Shown in pieces: positions 43,844 to 52,719 of a stretch of DNA of 64,000 nucleotides. The notes under the pieces were generated by a model. It saw only the letters and a list, made by a program, of their open reading frames with translations, did no database searches and was not told where the DNA came from. Each line of letters begins with the position of its first letter. Position 1 is the stretch's first letter. Made by a program: the position numbers and the translations under genes. Source of the stretch: Loktanella gaetbuli (GTDB lineage: Bacteria; Pseudomonadota; Alphaproteobacteria; Rhodobacterales; Rhodobacteraceae); NCBI RefSeq assembly GCF_020531945.1, contig NZ_JAJATZ010000002.1, positions 186,001 through 250,000 on the forward strand. Direction: 5' to 3'.

Positions 43844-44350
43844 TTACGCCGCGCGCCCCACCAGAACCGATCCGATCTCTTCTGCGGCAGCCTTTTCGTC
43901 GTTGCCGGCGACAACCGCGATCTCGCGCGTCAGTCGCTCCAGTGCAGCCTCATAAAGCTGCCGTTCGGAATAGCTTTGCTCGCGCTGATCATCCGCACGA
44001 TGCAGATCACGCACCACTTCGGCAATAGCGATCAGGTCGCCCGAGTTGATTTTTTGCTCGTACTCCTGGGCGCGCCGTGACCACATCGCCTTCTTGACCT
44101 TGGCCTTGCCGCGCAGGGTCTTCATCGCGTTGCTGACAACCTCTGGCGTGGACAGCGGACGCATGCCCACTTCCGTCGCCTTATGGGTTGGCACGCGCAG
44201 CGTCATCTTGTCCTTTTCAAAGGCGATGACGAACAGTTCCAACTCGAATCCCGCAACTTCCTGCGTCTCGACGTTCACGATCTTGCCGACGCCATGCGCC
44301 GGGTAGACGACGAAATCGTTAGGCTGGAAATCTTTCTTCTTCTTGCTCAT
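43844..44350 (-). CDS. CarD family transcriptional regulator
   Basis: 168 residues. N-terminal RNA-polymerase-interacting (RID) domain: QPNDFVVYPAHGVGKIVNVE and ELELFVIAFEKDKMTLRVPT; helical C-terminal DNA-binding part: MWSRRAQEYEQKINSGDLIA and EVVRDLHRADDQREQSYSER. CarD binds RNA polymerase beta and stabilises open promoters; in Rhodobacter it activates many housekeeping promoters that lack a -7 T. ATG 44350 follows GGAAAGGAC. Flanked by two terminators, so it is its own unit. Confidence 0.95.
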   Translation of the reverse strand: MSKKKKDFQPNDFVVYPAHGVGKIVNVETQEVAGFELELFVIAFEKDKMTLRVPTHKATEVGMRPLSTPEVVSNAMKTLRGKAKVKKAMWSRRAQEYEQKINSGDLIAIAEVVRDLHRADDQREQSYSERQLYEAALERLTREIAVVAGNDEKAAAEEIGSVLVGRAA

Positions 44351-44456
44351 GGCAGTCCTTTCCATGACCCGACGCAAACATCCCCGTCGGAAATTCCGGC
44401 GGGGCCATGCAGATAAAATGTCGGATCAAAACAGTAGCATTGGCGTGACCATACCA

Positions 44457-44487
44457 TAAAAAAGGCCCCAGCGAAAGCGGGGCCTTT
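44457..44487 (-). terminator. Terminator of fdxA
   Basis: On the minus strand: stem AAAGGCCCC / GGGGCCTTT with a 9-base loop, then TTTTTTT. It ends the fdxA transcript before the CarD promoter. Confidence 0.88.
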
Positions 44488-44539
44488 TGGACGATTATTC
44501 CCATGAAAACATGGGGTCGCCATGCGAATCAGTCGCGAA

Positions 44540-44875
44540 TCATCCGCCTTCGCCGGCAGCCTCGGAAAACAGTTCCATCTTGCCGTCCTTGCCGTCCATC
44601 TCCTCGGCACCCGGCAGCGGGTCCTTCTTGGTGATGATGACCGGCCACAGTTCGGAATACTTGCGGTTGAACTCGACCCACTTTTCCATGTCCGGCTCGG
44701 TATCGGGGCGGATGGCGTCGGCGGGGCATTCGGGTTCGCAGACACCGCAGTCGATGCATTCATCGGGATGGATCACCAGCATGTTCTCGCCCTCATAGAA
44801 ACAATCGACAGGGCACACCTCGACGCAGTCGGTGTATTTGCAGGCAATGCAGTTGTCATTGACGATATAGGTCAT
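44540..44875 (-). CDS. fdxA: Seven-iron ferredoxin FdxA
   Basis: 111 residues. Cysteine pattern MTYIVNDNCIACKYTDCVEV, then CPVDCFYEG for the 3Fe-4S cluster and CIDCGVCEPECPADAI for the 4Fe-4S cluster, which is the FdxA (7Fe) form with a C-terminal tail. Alphaproteobacterial FdxA is near-essential, though its partner is unknown. Next upstream on the same strand is the S4 protein, 50 bases away, possibly co-transcribed. Confidence 0.96.
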   Translation of the reverse strand: MTYIVNDNCIACKYTDCVEVCPVDCFYEGENMLVIHPDECIDCGVCEPECPADAIRPDTEPDMEKWVEFNRKYSELWPVIITKKDPLPGAEEMDGKDGKMELFSEAAGEGG

Positions 44876-44925
44876 GCGGTATCACTCAGAATTTGCTTGG
44901 CAACTCACTAGGACAGACGGTTTGG

Positions 44926-45300
44926 TCATTCAAGCGGGAATGGCCCCTTGGTCGTCATGTCGCGGCGGTCCTTGCCGGTCGGGCGCCCCTTGCCTTCGTA
45001 TTTCGGGGCGGGCGGACGGGCAACACGTTCGGGCGACATGTCGTCGTACAGCGCCTGCGCCTCTGGTGCCGGACCGCGCCTGACACCGCAGCCCAGGATT
45101 TTCACGACCCGGACCGCATCACCTTGCACGAAGGTCAGTACGTTTCCGGGGCCCACGTTGCGGGCTGGTTTCGACACGGGCGTGCCGTCGACCCGCACCT
45201 TGCCGCCCGACACGATCCCGGCGGCCAGGCTGCGCGATTTGAAAAACCGCGCATGCCATAGCCATTTATCAAGCCGGATCGTATCGCCGGGCGCGCTCAC
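44926..45300 (-). CDS. S4-domain RNA-binding protein (Hsp15-like)
   Basis: 124 residues. The S4 domain IRLDKWLWHARFFKSRSLAA and GIVSGGKVRVDGTPVSKPAR is followed by a short basic tail. Hsp15 binds stalled 50S subunits carrying nascent chains. Start is GTG 45300, sharing GTGA with the end of the helicase gene, which suggests coupled synthesis of the helicase and this protein, both RNA-acting. Confidence 0.9.
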   Translation of the reverse strand: MSAPGDTIRLDKWLWHARFFKSRSLAAGIVSGGKVRVDGTPVSKPARNVGPGNVLTFVQGDAVRVVKILGCGVRRGPAPEAQALYDDMSPERVARPPAPKYEGKGRPTGKDRRDMTTKGPFPLE

Positions 45301-48068
45301 TCAGGCTTGAACCCCGAAAGTGCTGCAGCAAAGGGATTGTCCGGGTCGATCTTCTTTTCCGGACGCTTGGGCTTTGCAGCAAAACTCTGCGGCTTTTCGC
45401 TTGGTGGTTTGCCCTTGCCTTTCGGCTTGCCCCGACCCTTGCCGGCCGGTTTGTCGTCGCGCGGCCTGTCGCCTGCCGGCTTACCCTGCTGACGGGCCGC
45501 ACGCCCACCCCAGGTAAAGGTGTAAAAAGCTTCCATTTCCGGCGCTGCGGGTTCTGCGGGTTCTGCCGTCTCGACGATGCCGGTCGCGGCGTCACCGATC
45601 GCATCGCCCTGTGGCGCGGCATCCGTTTCAGCAGCCTCGCCTTCTGTCACATCGGGGGTCGCATCCTTTGCAGGCTCTTCAGCCTTTGGTGCCTTGACCT
45701 TGGCGCGCTCACCGGGTTCCGCCTTGTAACCCAGACCCGTCATCAGATTGGCAAACTGCACCAGCGTCATGCCGGTGATCGACAGCATGTCGGCGGTGGC
45801 CTCGAACCCGCCGCGCGAATCGCGGTCGCGCAGCATGTCGGCCAGCCGTTCCAGCATGTCGATGCGGATCGCGCGTTCGCCCGCAGCGCGGTAACCCGCC
45901 ATCGTGTAATAGCCCTGCGGCACACCCGCAGCCGCAGGCACGGTCACCAGACCCGGTGGCGGGCTTTCGGGGAATTCCGACAGATCGTTGTGCAGCGCCC
46001 ACAGCACCAGACGCAGACGCGTCGGCGCGGGTTTCAGCAGCAGCGGCATGAAAATCGTGAATTGCCCGAACCGGATGCCATGCTTGCGCAACGCGCCGCG
46101 CGCGTCCTGATCCAGCGCCTTGACCTCGTCGGCGACCTCACCACGGGTGATGATCCCGAAATGTTCGACCAGACGGTAGGCAAATCCCTTGGCCGCACCA
46201 GTCAGCGCCGCGTCATTCGCCAGCGTCAGCAGCGGTTCCATTGCCGCAGCCACCTTGCGGTCGATGAAATGCTGCAACCGGCGCTGCACCTTGGCGGCCA
46301 CGTCCGGACCGGCCTCGTCGTCAACAAATACTGTGACCGACGGTTTCAGCGGATCCGACCCCTTGGACAGCTTGCCCACGGCCTGATCGCCCCACATCAA
46401 CCCACCCTGTTCGGTGAAATCGATCTCGGTGTCGGGTGCGTTGTAAAACCGGTCGGCACGCAGATGAAACTGCGGCGCAAGGGCGGCCACACTGGCCTGC
46501 CGCAGGGTTTTCGCCTCGTCGGGCGACCCTGCCTTGTCCATGCGAAACCGAAAGCCTTCCAGCTTGCCGATGAATTCGCCCTCTACCGTCACTTCGCCCT
46601 GGTCGTTCACGTCAGCCACAAGGCTCTCCTTTTGTTTGAGCCGGCGCAGCAAGACACTGGTGCGCCGGTCCACAAATCTTTGCGTCAGCGCGCCATGCAG
46701 CGCATCCGACAGTCGGTCTTCTACAGCGCGGGTTGCATCGCGCCAATGGTTTTCATCCCGCAGCCAACCCTTGCGTTGCGCCACATAGGTCCATGTGCGG
46801 ATATACGCCAGCCGTTTGGACAGCGTGTCGATATCTCCGTCATCCCGGTCGATCCGCGCAACCTGTAGCGCGAACCAGTTCTCGTCCACATGTCCGCTTT
46901 GATGCAGGTCGGTGAAAATCCGCGTCAGCAGGCTGGCATGTTCACCGCGACTGATCCCGCGAAAATCGGGAATCCGGCAGACATCCCACAGCAACCGCAC
47001 GGACGGGCCGTCGTGCGCGCGCGCCGTGATCAGGCTGTCCTCGCTCAGCGCACGCAACGCCGCCAGGTCGTCGCTTTCGCGGACGCGGGTCAGCCAATCG
47101 TCCTGGGTATGTTTTTCCAGCGTTTGCAGCAGCCGCTTGACCGACCCGAATTGCAGGTCACTGTTGCGCCACATCAGCTTTTTGACAGGCTGGAACCGAT
47201 GCGTCGTGATCTGCTCGATCGTGCCGTCATCCAGTTCTGACGCCTCGCCCGTCACCCCGAATGTGCCGCTGGCCGTATGACGCCCGGCACGCCCGGCAAT
47301 CTGCGCCAGCTCCTCTGGCCGCAATTCCCGCATCCGTGTGCCATCGAATTTCGACGTCGCGGAAAAGGCCACGTGTTTGACGTCCAGGTTCAGCCCCATC
47401 CCGATGGCATCGGTCGCCACCAGGTAATCGACATCACCGTTTTGATACATCTCGACCTGCGCGTTGCGGGTCCGGGGCGACAGCGCGCCCATGACGACGG
47501 CAGCGCCTCCCTTTTGGCGGCGCAGCAGTTCGGCAATCGCATAGACATTTTCAACCGAAAACCCGACGATGGCCGACCGTGCAGGCATCCGGCTTAGCTT
47601 TTTCGAACCTGTGTGGGTCAGCGTGCTGAACCGCTCTCGGTGAATGAATTCGACGCCGGGCACCAGCGCGTTGATCGCACCCCGGATCGTTTCCGCCCCC
47701 ATGAACAGGGTTTCCTTCAGCCCGCGCGCATGCAGCAGACGGTCGGTAAAGATGTGGCCCCGTTCGGGATCTGCACAGAGCTGGATTTCATCGACGGCCA
47801 GAAAATCGCAGCCCATGCCCGTGGGCATCGCCTCGACCGTGCAGACCCAATAGGCCGCGCGCGGCGGCACGATGCGCTCCTCGCCCGTGACCAGCGCCAC
47901 GACTCCCGGCCCGCGCGCGCGCACCAGCCTGTCGTAGACCTCGCGCGCCAGCAGACGCAGCGGCAGACCGATCACACCCGTCCGGTGCCCCAGCATCCGG
48001 TCAATCGCGAGATGCGTCTTGCCGGTGTTCGTCGGCCCCAAAACGGCCGTGATACGTGAGGGTTGCAT
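45297..48068 (-). CDS. SUV3-like DEXH RNA helicase with basic C-terminal tail
   Basis: 923 residues, longer than most. N-terminal helicase core: TAVLGPTNTGKTHLAIDRML (Walker A), DFLAVDEIQLCADPERGHIF (Walker B, DEIQ), VVMGALSPRTRNAQVEMYQN, YLVATDAIGMGLNLDVKHVA and AQIAGRAGRHTASGTFGVTG. This is the mitochondrial SUV3/alphaproteobacterial helicase pattern. The last ~150 residues are low-complexity: acidic/alanine-rich, then a Lys-Pro-Gly tail (GKPKGKGKPP) that likely binds RNA. Probably acts in RNA decay or structure removal. Coupled to the S4 gene. Confidence 0.92.
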   Translation of the reverse strand: MQPSRITAVLGPTNTGKTHLAIDRMLGHRTGVIGLPLRLLAREVYDRLVRARGPGVVALVTGEERIVPPRAAYWVCTVEAMPTGMGCDFLAVDEIQLCADPERGHIFTDRLLHARGLKETLFMGAETIRGAINALVPGVEFIHRERFSTLTHTGSKKLSRMPARSAIVGFSVENVYAIAELLRRQKGGAAVVMGALSPRTRNAQVEMYQNGDVDYLVATDAIGMGLNLDVKHVAFSATSKFDGTRMRELRPEELAQIAGRAGRHTASGTFGVTGEASELDDGTIEQITTHRFQPVKKLMWRNSDLQFGSVKRLLQTLEKHTQDDWLTRVRESDDLAALRALSEDSLITARAHDGPSVRLLWDVCRIPDFRGISRGEHASLLTRIFTDLHQSGHVDENWFALQVARIDRDDGDIDTLSKRLAYIRTWTYVAQRKGWLRDENHWRDATRAVEDRLSDALHGALTQRFVDRRTSVLLRRLKQKESLVADVNDQGEVTVEGEFIGKLEGFRFRMDKAGSPDEAKTLRQASVAALAPQFHLRADRFYNAPDTEIDFTEQGGLMWGDQAVGKLSKGSDPLKPSVTVFVDDEAGPDVAAKVQRRLQHFIDRKVAAAMEPLLTLANDAALTGAAKGFAYRLVEHFGIITRGEVADEVKALDQDARGALRKHGIRFGQFTIFMPLLLKPAPTRLRLVLWALHNDLSEFPESPPPGLVTVPAAAGVPQGYYTMAGYRAAGERAIRIDMLERLADMLRDRDSRGGFEATADMLSITGMTLVQFANLMTGLGYKAEPGERAKVKAPKAEEPAKDATPDVTEGEAAETDAAPQGDAIGDAATGIVETAEPAEPAAPEMEAFYTFTWGGRAARQQGKPAGDRPRDDKPAGKGRGKPKGKGKPPSEKPQSFAAKPKRPEKKIDPDNPFAAALSGFKPE

Positions 48069-48092
48069 GATCGTCCCCGCAGGGGCGGCGCG

Positions 48093-48641
48093 TCACAGCG
48101 ACGTGCCATCCAGTTCGACTGACAGACGGTCAATGGCCATGTCGACCCCGTCGATATGCGGGGCAATGTCACGGATTCGCTGATAGACCTCAAGCGCCTC
48201 TTGCGGACGGTCCAATTGTTGCAAGATCACCGCCAGCCCGCGCATTGCGTTGAAATGCCGCGGGTTCAGTTCCAGCGCAGTCCGCAGATCATCCAGCGCC
48301 AGTCCGATCTGTTCCTGCGCATAGAACGCCGAGGCCCGCAGGCTGTAACCCTGGGCAAAATCGGGGGCATGGTCGATCAACGCACTCAGGTGATCGACGG
48401 CCAGCGCAGGGTTGCCATCCGCCAGCGCATCCTCGCCCCGACGCAACAACAGATCCATGGCAGGCGACCCGCTGCGCGACCATTGCGTCTCGATCTGTCC
48501 GCGAATGCCCTCCGCCTCGGACGGGTCGGCCTGTGCCAACCGGTCGAACAATGAATCAAGCTCGGCCGTCTGGGCCGCGGCAACACCGCACCACAAGAGT
48601 GTCGCAACGACAGAGTTGAAGAAGAGATGATGTATCGACAT
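48093..48641 (-). CDS. Periplasmic TPR protein
   Basis: 182 residues: signal peptide FFNSVVATLLWCGVAAAQ, then tetratricopeptide repeats (around DFAQGYSLRASAFYAQEQIG, LALDDLRTALELNPRHFNAM and LQQLDRPQEALEVYQRIRDI). TPRs hold protein partners; none is indicated. It lies 24 bases upstream of the helicase gene on the same strand and may be the first gene of that transcript. Confidence 0.9.
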   Translation of the reverse strand: MSIHHLFFNSVVATLLWCGVAAAQTAELDSLFDRLAQADPSEAEGIRGQIETQWSRSGSPAMDLLLRRGEDALADGNPALAVDHLSALIDHAPDFAQGYSLRASAFYAQEQIGLALDDLRTALELNPRHFNAMRGLAVILQQLDRPQEALEVYQRIRDIAPHIDGVDMAIDRLSVELDGTSL

Positions 48642-48717
48642 ACCGTCACTGTAGTTTAAAACCAGCCCGATACCAGTGGGCGCAGGCATCCAGCCCCCAA
48701 ACCGAGGACACATTCCC

Positions 48718-49014
48718 ATGAGCGATATCGTCTCTGCCGCCGTCACCCAGTTGAACGCCAAGATGGATGGCGAATCCTTTGACGGCACCGCCAAGTTCGT
48801 GATCGAGGGCGAAGGTGCCCTGATGATCGCAGGCACCGATGTCACCGCCTGCGCCGACGACGCAGAGGCCGACGTGACGCTGACCGCCAGCCGCGACACC
48901 TTCGAGGGCATCATGACCGGCGACGAAAACCCCACGGCGGCCTTCATGACCGGCAAACTGACCATCGACGGCGACATGGGCAAGGCCATGGCGCTGGCCG
49001 GGGTGATTTCCTGA
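48718..49014 (+). CDS. SCP2 sterol/lipid-carrier domain protein
   Basis: 98 residues, a stand-alone SCP2 fold: AVTQLNAKMDGESFDGTAKF, VIEGEGALMIAGTDVTACAD, ADVTLTASRDTFEGIMTGDE and AAFMTGKLTIDGDMGKAMAL, the usual end. Such proteins bind lipids or fatty acyl chains. ATG 48718 opens the domain. Followed 4 bases later by an alpha/beta hydrolase, an operon seen in many roseobacters. Confidence 0.93.
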   Translation: MSDIVSAAVTQLNAKMDGESFDGTAKFVIEGEGALMIAGTDVTACADDAEADVTLTASRDTFEGIMTGDENPTAAFMTGKLTIDGDMGKAMALAGVIS

Positions 49015-49018
49015 TCCG

Positions 49019-49954
49019 ATGAGATACGCGCCGCTCCATTCCGATCTTGCCGACGGCCCGGACGCCGGGGCGGCGCATTGGCTGAAAACCACCGACAACA
49101 AACAGATTCGCGTGGGCCACTGGGTGAGCGACGCGGATCGCGGCACCGTGCTGCTGTTTCCGGGCCGCACGGAATACATCGAAAAATACGGTCGCGCCGC
49201 GCGCGACCTGCGTGACCGCGGCTATGCCACGTTGGTGGTGGACTGGCGCGGTCAGGGGTTGGCGGACCGGCTGACCCCCCATCGCGCCACAGGTCACGTC
49301 GACCTGTTTTCCGACTATCAAAAGGACGTGGCCGCCATGCTGACCCATGCGCGCGACCTCGGCCTACCCAAACCGTTCTATCTGATCGCACATTCCATGG
49401 GGGGTGCAATCGGACTGCGCGCCCTGATCGAAGGGCTGCCCGTGCGCGCCGCGATGTTCAGTGCGCCGATGTGGGGCATCCAGATGAAACCCACGCTGCG
49501 CCCGTTCGCCTGGGGGCTGTCGTCGCTGTCACGCAAGATGAATTTCGACACGGCCATGGCACCGGGCCAAAAGGTCGAGAATTATATCGAACGCATGGCC
49601 TTCGAGGCGAACGAACTGACGTCCGACCGCGAGATGTTCGACTACATGCTCAACCAGATCAGCGCTGAACCCGACCTGTCGCTGGGCGGTCCTTCCTTGC
49701 GCTGGCTGAACGAGGCGCTGGCCGAATGCCGCAACCTTGCGCGGCTGACCTCACCACGCACCCCCTGCGTGACCTTCCTCGGGACCGCCGAAACCATCGT
49801 CGATGCGCACCGTATCCGCGCGCGCATGGCCAAATGGCCCGGCGGCACGCTGGACATCATCGAGGCCGGCAAGCACGAGGTCATGATGGAGGACGCGGAC
49901 ACCCGCGCGCGCGTGTTCGACACCGCCTGCACGCTGTTCGACGCCAACACCTGA
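49019..49954 (+). CDS. Alpha/beta hydrolase (monoacylglycerol lipase/lysophospholipase-type)
   Basis: 311 residues. YATLVVDWRGQGLADRLTPH, the nucleophile elbow FYLIAHSMGGAIGLRALIEG, and a late VTFLGTAETIVDAHRI and AGKHEVMMED (Asp and His of the triad). Like lysophospholipase L2. Substrate probably a monoacyl lipid. It is paired with the SCP2 gene; a dispersed-repeat copy follows. Confidence 0.92.
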   Translation: MRYAPLHSDLADGPDAGAAHWLKTTDNKQIRVGHWVSDADRGTVLLFPGRTEYIEKYGRAARDLRDRGYATLVVDWRGQGLADRLTPHRATGHVDLFSDYQKDVAAMLTHARDLGLPKPFYLIAHSMGGAIGLRALIEGLPVRAAMFSAPMWGIQMKPTLRPFAWGLSSLSRKMNFDTAMAPGQKVENYIERMAFEANELTSDREMFDYMLNQISAEPDLSLGGPSLRWLNEALAECRNLARLTSPRTPCVTFLGTAETIVDAHRIRARMAKWPGGTLDIIEAGKHEVMMEDADTRARVFDTACTLFDANT

Positions 49955-49984
49955 CGCAGGCTCTGCGGCAATGCCGCCCGCGCC

Positions 49985-50018
49985 GCATCATCTTGCCCCA
50001 AATACTCCCGCCGGAGGC
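49985..50018 (+). repeat. Dispersed intergenic repeat, copy D (core plus hairpin)
   Basis: GCATCATCTTGC, CCC spacer, AAATACTC, CCGCCGGAGGC. It lies 30 bases after the alpha/beta hydrolase, same orientation, nearly identical to copies C and E over 34 bases. Confidence 0.75.
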
Positions 50019-50107
50019 ACCCGCCCTCACAGGCCCGCGTGTCCGCCGGTCAGGATAAAATCCGGCTGCTATCTCGTCACCCGGACATGCGGCCCTAACT
50101 GATCGCC

Positions 50108-51130
50108 ATGGCTGACGTACTGACCTTTACCGACCGGGGCATCTATTGCCCGGCGGGTGATTTCTACATCGATCCGTGGCGACCCGTGGACCGGGCGCTG
50201 ATCACGCATGGCCACGCGGATCATTCGCGCTGGGGCATGCGCTCTTATCTCGCGACCGAGGCGGCGGCACCCGTCATCCGCCACCGTCTGGGCGACATCA
50301 CGCTCGATACCATCCGCTACGGCGAAACGCGCCAGATCGGCAGTGCGACCGTGTCATTCCATCCCGCAGGCCATGTGCCCGGCTCTGCGCAGATCCGGGT
50401 CGCGGTCGGCGGTCAGGTCTGGGTCGCCTCGGGGGATTATAAAACCGTGGCCGACGGGCTGTCCGAACCGTTTGAACCCGTCCAATGCCACGCGTTTATC
50501 ACGGAATGCACCTTTGGCCTGCCCGTGTTCAAATGGACAGCCGAGGATGTGCTGGCCCGCCAGATGAACGACTGGTGGGCCGCCAATGCCGCCGCCGGAC
50601 GCACATCCATCCTTGGGGCCTATGCCTTGGGCAAGGCGCAGCGCCTGCTAACATCGGTGGACGCGCAGATCGGGCCGATCCTGACCCACGGTGCGGTCGA
50701 AAACACCAACGCCGTGCTGCGTGCCCAGGGGATCAACCTGCCCGATACGATCCGCGTGACACCCGATCTGAAAATCGCCGACCACCCCGGCGCCCTCGTC
50801 ATCGCCACGCCTAGCGCCATGGGCGGCACATGGGGCCGTCGTTTCGGCCCGTCCTCCAGCGCCTTTGCCTCGGGCTGGATGGCGTTGCGCGGGGTGCGCC
50901 GCAGACGCGCCGGCGACCGCGGCTTTATCGTCTCCGACCATGCCGATTGGGCCGGCCTGAATGCCGCGATCAAGGAAACCGGTGCCACACGCATCTTCAC
51001 CACCCATGGCTACACCTCCGCGTTCCAGAAATACCTGTCCGAACAGGGCTATGACGCCCATGTCGTCAGCACCGAATATGAGGGCGAAAGCCTAGATGGT
51101 GGCGACGAACCGGTGGTCGAGGACGCATGA
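50108..51130 (+). CDS. MBL-fold, DNA-ligase-associated exonuclease
   Basis: 340 residues. MBL metal motif DRALITHGHADHSRWGMRSY (HxHxDH), then SFHPAGHVPGSAQIRVAVGG, VASGDYKT (conserved), TECTFGLPVFKW, and the late FIVSDHADWAGLNAAIKETG and IFTTHGYTSAFQKYLSEQGY. This is the pattern of the ligase-associated mRNA-3'-end-processing-like exonuclease. Stop TGA overlaps the next gene's ATG (ATGA). The usual operon also has an Lhr-type helicase and a phosphoesterase; neither is here. Confidence 0.94.
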   Translation: MADVLTFTDRGIYCPAGDFYIDPWRPVDRALITHGHADHSRWGMRSYLATEAAAPVIRHRLGDITLDTIRYGETRQIGSATVSFHPAGHVPGSAQIRVAVGGQVWVASGDYKTVADGLSEPFEPVQCHAFITECTFGLPVFKWTAEDVLARQMNDWWAANAAAGRTSILGAYALGKAQRLLTSVDAQIGPILTHGAVENTNAVLRAQGINLPDTIRVTPDLKIADHPGALVIATPSAMGGTWGRRFGPSSSAFASGWMALRGVRRRRAGDRGFIVSDHADWAGLNAAIKETGATRIFTTHGYTSAFQKYLSEQGYDAHVVSTEYEGESLDGGDEPVVEDA

Positions 51131-52716
51131 AGGACTTTGCCGCCCTCTTTACCCGCGTGGACGAGACGACCAAGACCACGGTCAAGGTCGCGGCCCTTGC
51201 CGATTATTTTCGCACAGCCCCGGATGACGACAAACTCTGGACCATCGCATTGTTTTCAGGCCGCCGTCCCAAACGCCTGATCACCGCCGCGCGCCTGCGC
51301 GAATGGGCCGCCGAACGCGCAAACCTGCCCCTGTGGCTGTTCGAGGAATCCTATTCCATCGTCGGCGATCTGGCCGAAACCATCGCGCTGATCCTGCCCG
51401 ACCCGTCCAGCACCGCCGACCATAGCCTGACCCATTGGATCAACGAACTCGCCCGCCTGTCCAGCTTGGACGATGACGCCCGCAAGGCCGGTATCCTTGC
51501 CGCTTGGGACAGCCTGCCCACAACCCAGCGGTTCTTGTTCACCAAACTGCTGACGGGTGGTTTCCGCATCGGGGTCAGCCAGAAACTGATGACCCGCGCC
51601 CTGGCACAGGCCACGGGTCAGGACGAGGCGGAACTGACCCACAAGCTGATGGGCAACTGGACGCCGCAAACCACCACATGGCACAACCTGATCGAGGCGC
51701 ACGATCCCACCGCCGATCTGTCGCGCCCCTACCCGTTCTACCTCGCCTACGGGCTCGAGGATCTGGACGACCTCGGTCCCGCAACCGACTGGAACGCGGA
51801 ATGGAAATGGGACGGCATCCGGGGGCAATTCATCGTCCGCGCGGGCGACCATCACCTGTGGTCGCGCGGCGAGGATCTGATGACCGACCGTTTTCCCGAA
51901 CTCGCCCAGCTCAAGGATTATCTGCCCGACGGCACCGTCATCGACGGCGAGGTGCTGGCCTTTCGTAACGAGGCCCCCCTGTCGTTCAACGCCCTGCAAT
52001 CGCGCATCGGTCGCAAGACTGTCCCGAAAAAGCTGCTGACCGAGGCCCCCGTGATCCTGATGGCCTATGACCTGCTCGAGGACGCAGGCACCGACATCCG
52101 GGCGCAGCCCTTTGCCGACCGCCGCGCACGGCTGGCGCAGATCGTTGATGCCGTGCCGGACAGCGCGCCGCTGCGCCTGTCGCCAGCCGTCGATTTCGCC
52201 GACTGGACGACGCTGACCGCCCTGCGCGAAACCTCCCGCGACCGCAACGCCGAAGGCTTTATGCTCAAACGTCTGGACAGCCCTTATCTGTCAGGCCGCA
52301 AGAAAGGCGACTGGTGGAAATGGAAGGTCGACCCCCTGACCATCGACGCCGTGATGATCTACGCGCAGGCCGGATCGGGCCGCCGCGCAAATCTGTTCAC
52401 GGATTACACTTTTGCGGTTTGGCAAGGAAATGATCTGGTTCCGTTCACCAAGGCGTATTCCGGCCTAACCGACGCAGAGTTTCGGCAGATCACCGCTTGG
52501 GTACGGAAAAACACGCTTCAAAAATTCGGGCCGGTCCGGCAGGTAAAGCCCGAACACGTGTTCGAACTGGCGTTCGAGGGCATTCAGGCCAGCCCGCGTC
52601 ACAAATCCGGCGTGGCGCTGCGATTCCCCCGGATGCTGCGCTGGCGGCACGACAAACCCACGTCCGAGGCGAACACCCTCGACGATTTGAAAGAGATGCT
52701 GGACACCTACGGATGA
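51127..52716 (+). CDS. ATP-dependent DNA ligase (ligase-associated operon type)
   Basis: 529 residues. Adenylation domain: motif I EWKWDGIRGQFIV with the KxDG lysine, motif III LMTDRFPELAQ with GTVIDGEVLAFR, motif IV RNAEGFMLKRLDSPYLSGRK, motif V WWKWKVDPLTIDAVMIYAQA; C-terminal OB fold ending FELAFEGIQASPRHKSGVAL and RFPRMLRWRHDK. The N-terminal ~200 residues are a helical DNA-binding domain. Seals nicks; coupled to the exonuclease by ATGA. A role in repair is inferred from that pairing. Confidence 0.95.
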   Translation: MKDFAALFTRVDETTKTTVKVAALADYFRTAPDDDKLWTIALFSGRRPKRLITAARLREWAAERANLPLWLFEESYSIVGDLAETIALILPDPSSTADHSLTHWINELARLSSLDDDARKAGILAAWDSLPTTQRFLFTKLLTGGFRIGVSQKLMTRALAQATGQDEAELTHKLMGNWTPQTTTWHNLIEAHDPTADLSRPYPFYLAYGLEDLDDLGPATDWNAEWKWDGIRGQFIVRAGDHHLWSRGEDLMTDRFPELAQLKDYLPDGTVIDGEVLAFRNEAPLSFNALQSRIGRKTVPKKLLTEAPVILMAYDLLEDAGTDIRAQPFADRRARLAQIVDAVPDSAPLRLSPAVDFADWTTLTALRETSRDRNAEGFMLKRLDSPYLSGRKKGDWWKWKVDPLTIDAVMIYAQAGSGRRANLFTDYTFAVWQGNDLVPFTKAYSGLTDAEFRQITAWVRKNTLQKFGPVRQVKPEHVFELAFEGIQASPRHKSGVALRFPRMLRWRHDKPTSEANTLDDLKEMLDTYG

Positions 52717-52719
52717 TGC

